Below, one piece after another: positions 56,965 to 64,000 of a stretch of DNA of 64,000 nucleotides. The position numbers and the translations under genes are program-made. This stretch comes from Azolla caroliniana (lineage: Eukaryota > Polypodiophyta). Under the pieces are notes generated by a model. That model saw nothing but the letters and a program-made list of their open reading frames with translations, did no database searches and was not told the origin of the DNA. The DNA is taken from the NCBI GenBank assembly GCA_043228905.1, contig JBHGNT010000012.1, positions 18,290,001 through 18,354,000 of the forward strand, written 5' to 3'. Within the stretch, counting starts at the first letter, position 1, and every line of letters starts with the position of its first letter.

Positions 56965-59900
56965 CTATTCATTGTCTTCGACTCCATCGGAGCCACCCTT
57001 GAGGCCATCATATTGGCTCTTTAGAGTGGCTACAATTTCACTCCATATCTCTTGCAATAACCTTGTTGGATGCGCGGTTTGGTTGGAAAAGTCCCGTCTA
57101 CACCGTTGCTTCCATAGAATCCAAAGAGTTATTGGGTTGACCAATTCCAACACAACTTGAGATTTGTCATTAAGAGGAGTTGAGTGGACATTGCCGCTAG
57201 TGGAGAAAAAAACCTCTTGTGCTTTTATCACCAAAGTCATCCCCTCCTCCTGATGCTCGTATTTGCCAACTGCGAACTGCCATGATAGCCAACATATATT
57301 TCCCCACTTGATTGAGCCTTGCACTTGGCATAATTGCAACAAGCGGTCAACCCCCCACCATATTCGATGGGACGATGGGCAATCCCACATAGCGTGTCGT
57401 ATTGATTCTACTGCATTTGGGCACTCTACACAATTAGGAGAGCTAAGGTTCCCACGTTGCCATGCTCCCACCGGTAGTGACTTATGTATTAATAGCCATT
57501 GGAACGTGGTAATTCGCCTCGCGTGTTGTTGTTTCCAAATTTTCTGCCAAAACTTGGTCATAATTGTGTGAGGAACTTGAAATGTGTGCCAGACCTTTGC
57601 ATCAGCCGACTCTCGGGCGGTTTGAGCAGCTAGAATGTGGCAACCCAATCTAGTTGTGAATTGGAAGAAAGGGATGGGTTTGCTTTCTTGCCCCGCGTAA
57701 GGATCACACCATGTCCATTGCAAAGGGTCCCAACTGACCTTACGTAGCCATGTGTTTTCATGAGTACATATGTGCCAATCGGGTTGTACTTTGGTCGAAT
57801 CAGGATCTACAATCCATTTATGACCAGTATACGCGAGTACTCGAATTGTGTTATTCTGTGTTGGTGTCTCAGTGTCTCACAATTCATAGGCTTCGATCCT
57901 GTCTGGTGTTCCCCTACCTCTCAGGATCAAAGATCCTTTCTCCTCCTAGCCTATCCATTTCTCCATTGTTGTCCTTTGAGTAGCAGCTTCCCTAATCAGT
58001 AGAGCATTAATTATTTCCGATCTCATAGTCCATCCGCCCCTGATTCCATGGAGTATGTTGGCTTGATCTTTGTAGTGGCAGTGATATAAACCGTCTCCAA
58101 CATTCTATACTTTTTCCTGGACCTTCTGCAATGTATCCCCATGACAACCCCTTACGTGATCCCATTAGTTGATTAGATTCATCCTTGATACATGGGTTCC
58201 ATAGGATACGTTGACTAAGCCAGGCAGGTTCGAATCTTGGTTGATCGCACTTGGGCCCTCGTCTAATGTCACACAATGCCTTCCACATGGATGCACTGAA
58301 TCTATCCTCCAATTGGCAGGAGAAACTAGGTTTGAAATCCATGTTTAGAATCCATCCCGTTTGGGGGGGCCAAGTGACCCCTTTTCGTGGCCTAAAGTAA
58401 GCGAAACGTAACCTCAGTAGCATTTTCCAACAATCATTTCCTGGTAAGAGTCCTCGCACCACAAATTTGGCAAGTAAGGCTTTTGATTGTGAAAGGGGAT
58501 TAATAAGACCCAATCCCCCGCTCGACTTAAGCGATGTGAGTATAGGCCACGCCACCTTGGTGCGACTTACATGATCTTCCTTACCAGACCAAATGTAGTT
58601 GCGGACCAGTCGTTGAATCTAATGTATACTTTCCTTGGAGATTGTCCAGCATGATAGACTGTACCATGCTGTTGCGAATAGTACCTGATTTGCCACTATG
58701 ATGCGACCCGCTAACGACAGTTTTTTCGAGCTCCAATGTATCAACTTTTGTCGAATGGAATGGATAACGGGTGCAATCATAGTCTTCGGAGGTATGTTGA
58801 AACCAATTTGGAAACCCAAATATTTGGTGCTCGCTCCTTGATTGATCCATTTGAAAGCGGGATGGGGGTGCCACGCAGGATGTGTTTCATGAGAAAGCCA
58901 TATTGCACAAGATTTGTGCCAATTGATCATGGCATTGGATCTCTTGCAAAATACAGCTAACCCACTTTCTAGTTTTTGGAGGTTTGCCAAATCCCCTTGC
59001 AGGTAGACCGTTGTGTCATTTGCAAATTCTATATCCAGGATGCTTTGGTGAGAATGAGGTATGGGAAGACCACGTAGGTTGAGATGCCACAAGTTGAGAA
59101 AGCAAGAGAGTGCTTCGGCGTATAATAGAAATAAGGATGGAGCTAGTGGGCATCCCTGTCGTACAGATTGGGATATTCAGAAAAAGGGGCCCCTTTCACC
59201 TGCCAGTGAAACGCAACTGTTGTCATTCCTATAAAGTCCTGTAATGCCTTTGATCCATGTCTTTTGAAAGCCGAGTTTCCCATCACACTTTCTAGAGTGC
59301 TTCGGTGTATAATAGAAATAAGGATGGAGCTAGTGGGCATCCCTGTCGTATAGATCGGGATATTCAGAAAAAGGGGCCCCTTTCACCTGCCAGTGAAATG
59401 CAACTATTGTCGTTCCTATAAAGTCCTGCAATGCCTTTGATCCATGTCTCTTGAAAGCCGAGTTTCCCCATCACACTTTCTAGAAAGTTCCAGCATACCA
59501 TGTCTTATGCTTTCTCAAAATCTAGTAGCACCACCGCTATCTTGTCGTTGGTATGCTTGGCAAGGGTTACTGCTTCCCAGAATGAGAAGAGGTTGTCTAG
59601 GATGAAACCTGTCTGGGACGGATGAATGAGTTAAGGGAGAAGTGGTATTAAACAACGTGCCACAATTTCTGCGAGCAACTTATAGACAGTATTGAGAAGA
59701 GTTATAGGCCGCCACTTGTTAATGTCGTTGGCACTCCCACCACTTTTAGGAATAAGATGTATCATCCCCTGTCCAAATTCCTCCGGCATGTTTCTAGAGG
59801 TGATGATCTCCTCATATGCCTGGAGGAGGTCTTCTTTAATAGTGTCCCAAAGGCATGTGAAAAAGTGAGGGATGAGGTCGTCGATTCCGGGGCAACTATC

Positions 59901-61351
59901 TGCATCCAAATCAGAGAGGGCCTCTCATATCTTGATGATTGATAGGGGACGCACGATCCATGTATTCATTTCCGTCGTGACTTTCTCGAGTATGCTTTGG
60001 AGGATAATATCTTCTCTTATGTCTTCCCCTGTGACCAGAGTATCTTCGGTAAGTAGGCGTTTATAGTAACTTGTGGCAATAGTCCTCATTTTGTTGCCAT
60101 CCTCAGTGGTCGTTCCATCCTCTCAGTTGAGGTCGCGCATCATTGTTCTAGCATGCCTCGGGCCTTTGGAGCGGATGAATTCCTTCGTGGTTTTGTCCCC
60201 TACTCGAATCCATCACACCATGCTTCCATGAAAATCCATGTCATATATTTCCTTTTCCGCCATGTTGAGTTCATGTTTGGCCATGGCAACTTGTCCTGCG
60301 ATCCAACTGCATGACGGGTATTTTTGTTGGAGTCGTTGTAAGGCTATTAGTCCATGTTTTGTCCTCTATCGCTTTTCCTGAGCCTCCTTACTTCTGGTCT
60401 TGACAATCTCATGTAAGAGAGTTGCGGCTCTTGTTAATTTAGCTAGAAGTTTGTCAGATGTTGATGAGTCATTGACGGGTAATGACCATTGGTTGGAGAG
60501 TTGTTCCTTCACCTCTATAACTGTGTAAATAGTGTGTGGGATGCGAGGCTGGAATGGGCCCCATTTTTGGTGCAATTGAAAATGATCAACTACCGAGTAA
60601 TGGTCAGAGAAAGTTGTGCCTGGAGTTATGCAACACCGCCCTCCCTTTGCTTCTAGAGCCTCGCCCACATAAATGCGGTCAATGCGAGATAGGATGGGTC
60701 CACTATTCCGCCCGTTTGATCGGGAGAATAAGAGAGAATCCCTTTTTCGTTGGAAGTTGTCAGAATGCCAGATGTCTCGTAGGTTAAGGTGTGCACATAA
60801 CTTCTCCCATTGTTTACATTCCCTTCCTTGTAGAACTATGGGGTTGTTGTTGTTGGAGCTATCGTGAATGGATTCGATCATATTAAAATCCCCTCCAATG
60901 CACCACTCTTCCGCACCCGCTACTTGTAGGTGGATGCGTTCCTAGAATGTTGCCCTTTCTGTTCTGCTATTTGGGGCATAAACATTCATGAAATTCTAGC
61001 GTTGCCCTTGGATGCCTTGGATGGTCAACATGCAAAAATGTGCCCTACCAGGTATAAGTGATTCCTGGTGTATTAAGCCTTGGGCTAGATGTTCCCGAAT
61101 CAAAGTGCAAATACCACCATGATCTCCATCCTCCCCTATTGCTAGTTCCCAAATTGCTCGCCATGATCCTGGTAGAAGGTCTCCGACTTCCTTTGATTGC
61201 GTGCTATCGAGGTGGTGTTCCTGCAACATGATGATGTCAGCAACACTCCCTAATAAATATTCCGCAAGATTCCTTCTCAATTTCATCTATTTTGTTGGTC
61301 TAGTCGACTTCTGAGACCTTGCACGTTCCATGTTACAATCTTCATACTCAT
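56965..61351 (-). pseudogene. LINE A-type copy 4 ORF2 (EN, RT, zf-RVT), inactivated
   Basis: ORF2 starts MSMKIVTWNVQGLRS at 61351. The endonuclease follows with IIMLQEHHLDS (61286-60996), IGGDFNMIESIHD near 60880, and RIDRIYVG and FSDH to about 60570. RT has GIDDLIPHFF and NKWRPITLLNT (59909-59631). A tandem duplication interrupts it at 59109-59484. The catalytic box reads FAND instead of F/YxDD (59015-59026; the first Asp is Asn). The thumb and linker follow (58874-58007). A zf-RVT domain closes the protein (57723-56965), with CVECPNAVESIRHAMWDC. Frameshifts occur at about 61286 and elsewhere. With the catalytic Asp lost and the duplication present, the enzyme cannot work. Confidence 0.86.
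59109..59484. repeat. ~187-bp tandem duplication inside LINE A copy 4 RT
   Basis: Unit 1 is 59109-59295 and unit 2 is 59296-59484. Both run from AGTGCTTCGG to CACACTTTCTAG and differ by several substitutions and one inserted C. They encode the same RT segment (QGCPLAPS-like region and upstream), so the duplication arose after or during insertion. Confidence 0.92.
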
Positions 61352-61480
61352 GGAATGGGGTGGGAGATTGCCAATTGTTCCTGGTGCTTTGCACAACAGT
61401 TCGTGAGTGGGGAGTGTTGAAGACAAGGCCGTCAATGCGGAAAATCTGATAGCATTCGATTGGGGTTGAATACATGCGTA

Positions 61481-61722
61481 TGACAGAATCGAAGATCGTG
61501 CACAGCGACAGAGATAGAGAGAGAGAGAGAGAGGAGGCACAAAGAGTCTTTCTATTCAATAGAAACAATAATACAACCCAACCTTACAAAAAGGTTACAA
61601 GGTCACTATATATAGTGACCGACTTAGGGCAACTACCATTTATGCTAATTACACAAATGGCCCAAACTTGATCTATACAAAGGGATAGTGTGAATACGTC
61701 CATTATACACTTGTATTCGACA
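61481..61722 (-). repeat. 3' LTR of copia 1 (about 242 bp)
   Basis: On the minus strand it starts TGTCGAATACAAG immediately after a G-rich tract and ends about GATTCTGTCA. It includes a (CT)n run near 61516-61536. The outer border is chosen at the TG/CA dinucleotide; another TG lies 6 bp further, so it may shift slightly. Confidence 0.75.
61601..61620. promoter_or_regulatory. Perfect 20-bp palindrome containing the copia 1 LTR TATA box
   Basis: GGTCACTATATATAGTGACC is its own reverse complement and contains TATATA. Its place inside the LTR, before the presumed transcript start, fits the core promoter. Confidence 0.55.
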
Positions 61723-61731
61723 CTCCCCCGT
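61723..61731 (-). promoter_or_regulatory. Polypurine tract of copia 1
   Basis: Minus strand CGGGGGAG adjoining the LTR start TGTCG. The PPT primes plus-strand DNA synthesis in this element class. Confidence 0.7.
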
Positions 61732-61915
61732 AATGGGCGTATACATGGGTTATCTAAGATTACAGTTATAAACCTAGGTTCTCGGACATATCAGTTTTGT
61801 TCGAGTCGGCAGGGTCCGAAGGCAGAAGACCGAACTGGTCGGGTCGGAAGAGTTGAAGCCGATCATTAGGGAACTGATGTCGGTTGTCTGAAACCATCCT
61901 GCGCTGTGTTCGGCT

Positions 61916-64000
61916 CTAACCGGACTGGTTTGTCGTTACGCCCATCTGATGCCGAAGGGACCGAAAGCGGTCTGCCGAAAGACACTTGGTCATTCCATCT
62001 GCGACATTGTCGGTTGTGGATATTTTCTCTAGACCGATTTTCCCTGAAATGACGCAGTCCCGAACGAAGTGATATCGAACGTCGATATGTTTGGAGGCGT
62101 TGTGGTGAACCGGATTTCTCGACAAGGCAACAGCACCTTGACTGTCGCTATAGACAACTGGAGCCGAGTCATGGTCGACTTGCCGAAACGTGTGCGCCAG
62201 CCGGCCGAGCCACAAAGCTTCTTTTGCAGCGTCGGACGCAGCTACATATTCTGCTTCGGTCGTTGAGGTCGCTGTGCACTCCTGAAGTTTCGACTTCCAC
62301 GAAATTGCTCCATTGCCGAATTTGAAGCAGTATCCGGTTGTTGATTTCCGACTGTCTATACAGCCGGCGAAGTCCGAGTCGGTGTAACCGACTACGCCTG
62401 AGGTTGAGTTCGGACCGAAAAGAATGCCGTGGTCTTTTGTGCCAGCCAGATATTTGAACACATGCTTGACTGCGTTCCAATGCGATCGGCCAGGATTGTG
62501 CATAAATCTGCTAACGACTCCTACGGCATGAGAAATATCAGGCCGTGTCGCGACCATCAGGTACATAAGGGAGCCGACTGCCGGTGCATACGGTACCGAC
62601 TTCATATCTTCCCCCTCCGGACCGGATGTCGGGCAGTCTCGCTGAGAGAGCCGAAGATTCATGGGGAGCGGGGTTGAAGCAGATTTGGCTGATTTCATGG
62701 TGAAGCGTTCCAAGACACGTCCGATATAGTCGGTCTATGACAAAAAAAGATGTCATTTATCGCGATGCCGACTAATCTTCATGCCAAGGATGTGTCGTGC
62801 CGGACCGAGGTCCTTCATGGCAAACTTCAACCGCAGTTGCCGAATGAGATCGGCAAGTTCGCCCGCGTGGCGTCCAGAAATTAGCATGTCGTCCACGTAA
62901 ATGATGAGGAGGATGGGTGATCCATCTTGAGCTGTGTTGGTGAAAAGACAATGGTCCTCGTCGCTTTTGGAGAAGCCGATCGATTGGATGAAGTCGTCGA
63001 ACTTCTTGTACCATTGTCGCGGTGCCTGTTTGAGGCCGTATAGACTCTTCCTGAGTCGGTAGACTAGATGTTCTTGGCCAGTTGCCACGAAGCCTTTTGG
63101 CTGCTCCATATAAATTTCCTCTTCAAGATCACCATGGAGGAAGGTTGTTTTGACATCTAGCTGAATCAGCTCCAAGTTGTCGGTTGCCACCACGCCGAGT
63201 AGAAAACGAAGGGTTGTCATTTTCACCACTGGTGAAAAAATCTCGTCGAAGTCGACACCGTATTCTTGTCGGAAGCCCTTCACAACTAATCTGGCCTTGT
63301 ACTTTGGGGTGGTCGAATCAGACGTCTCTTTTAGTCGATAAACCCACTTGCAAGGAAGAGCACGTCGATTCTTAGGTAGTTCGACCAGATCCCAAGTCTT
63401 GTTTGCCCGAATGGAGTGCATTTCCGACTCCATCGCCAGATGCCAGGTGGCTGAATCGACAGATGTCGATGCTTCTTCGTAAGACGTCGATTCGCCGGCG
63501 TCGGTGAAGAAAATTCCAGGAGAATACCTCTCCGGAGGTTGCGACAGTCGCTCGGATCGTCGAGGTATGATTGGACTGGTCGCATCGGGTATCGAGGTCG
63601 GATGGTCCGAAAGCGGATTATTCTGTTGTGCCGAGTCAGAGTTGTCCGAGTCGGTGGTGTAAGGTTCAGCTACCCGTGAAGCTGACCGTGTGTTAAGAGC
63701 GGGGCCTTCTTGAAGGGTCGGCACATCGGAAAATGTTACCCTTCGGACTTCGATCAGTTTTTCGACTGATGGATTCATAGCCGACTCGTTGAACACAACG
63801 TCCGAACTTCGAACGATTTGTCTGCGTTCGGGGTCCCAGAGTCGGTATCCCATTTCGTCGTCTGATCCATATCCAAGGAAAATGCATTTCCTGGACCGAG
63901 GTGCAAGTTTTCGGCGATCATCTTTCGGAATAAGGGCGTACGCCTCGCATCCGAAGATCCTCAGCTTGTCGTAATTCGGCTTACTGCCGATCCATAGTTC
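61916..64000 (-). pseudogene. copia 1 pol (integrase end, reverse transcriptase, RNase H) with two in-frame stops
   Basis: One frame on the minus strand from the window edge to the stop at about 61916. The end of integrase comes first (YGSDDEMGYRLWDP near 63870-63830). A variable linker follows, then RT: W..AMESEMHSI, CKWVYRLKE, QLDVKTTFLHGDLEEEIYMEQP, YGLKQAPRQWYKKFD, and an intact YVDD at 62888-62899. RNase H follows, with TDSDFAGC and the ASKHIDVRYHFVRD region near the C-terminus. Two nonsense codons, TGA at 62753-62755 and TAG at 62735-62737, lie 18 bp apart in the RT/RNase H connection. Otherwise the frame is open. The product would make and insert cDNA; this copy cannot make full-length pol. 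Confidence 0.9.

Larger units (their letters stand above)
56806..61418 (-). mobile_element. LINE A-type copy 4, almost complete ORF2, no ORF1
   Basis: The 3' end (left) is minus-strand TAACTAATGGAAGGATTTTC followed by TTTTTGAAAAAAAAAA. GGAGTGTT at 56806-56813 and 61411-61418 is a possible 8-bp TSD, giving an element of 56814-61410 (4.6 kb). It starts just upstream of ORF2 and lacks ORF1, so it is 5'-truncated. Its ORF2 is diverged from copies 2 and 3, so it is a different subfamily sharing the same 3' end. Confidence 0.8.
61481..64000 (-). mobile_element. Ty1/copia retrotransposon (copia 1), 3' half; continues past the window edge
   Basis: Minus-strand order from 64000: end of integrase, RT, RNase H, a short untranslated stretch, PPT and the 3' LTR. 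The coding part is nearly intact, so this is the youngest long element in the window. Gag, protease, most of integrase, PBS and the 5' LTR lie outside. Confidence 0.9.

Noticed and set aside
61916-63853. copia 1 pol as a domesticated host gene
   Set aside because: It adjoins its own PPT and LTR and carries two nonsense codons, so it is an ordinary retrotransposon copy.
1-64000. A new multi-gene biological system or gene cluster
   Set aside because: The four host genes are unrelated singletons on both strands, and the remaining coding sequence belongs to retrotransposons.

Overview
The window is nuclear DNA of a land plant, most likely a seed plant. It is AT-rich and dominated by simple repeats and decayed retrotransposons, and I see no prokaryotic or organellar gene organisation. 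I recognise four host genes, two of them split into exons too short to stand out as open frames: (1) a single-exon DUF868 gene (4411-5583, +); (2) a two-exon ASR/ABA-WDS gene (14125-15582, +); (3) a four-exon AWPM-19 (PM19-like) membrane-protein gene (35837-37261, -); (4) a VQ-motif gene (45574-46512, +) whose 5' end is lost in a 100-N assembly gap. ASR and AWPM-19 are both ABA/desiccation-associated families in plants. They lie about 20 kb apart on either side of a transposon nest, and whether that proximity matters is only an inference. I could not identify the species.

The rest is mostly transposon archaeology. LINE family A is L1-type: ORF1 with a DUF4283-like region and a CCHC knuckle, ORF2 with EN, RT and zf-RVT. 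It is present as a nearly full-length + copy (16743-23541), a long ORF2 copy (56814-61410, -), two 5'-truncated copies with target-site duplications (8575-9698 and 53041-54611, both -) and small 3' tails. All copies share the 3' signature TAACTAATGG(A/G)AG...TTTTGGAAAA. LINE family B has a coiled-coil and RRM-like ORF1, an ORF2 with EN, RT and a C-terminal Cys/His cluster, and a 3' end running into (ATCT)n instead of poly(A). It is present near 11-12 kb, 16.5-25.1 kb, 25.1-32.5 kb and 50.7-51.7 kb.

The 16.5-32.5 kb block is a readable nest. LINE A sits inside one LINE B copy, with an 11-bp TSD and the RT frame resuming on the other side. A Ty1/copia element with two related LTRs (25871-31698) sits inside another LINE B copy. 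That copia element in turn holds an LTR-like insertion and a short LINE A tail. A second, younger copia element runs off the right edge (61481-64000, -).

Other structures: a 54-bp minisatellite inside an LTR-like sequence (39461-39775), a 52-bp minisatellite (7044-7420), a fold-back element carrying a nested LINE (52978-54765), and many microsatellites. I found no tRNA, rRNA, CRISPR array or obvious new multi-gene system. The most unusual material is LINE family B and the nested insertion record.
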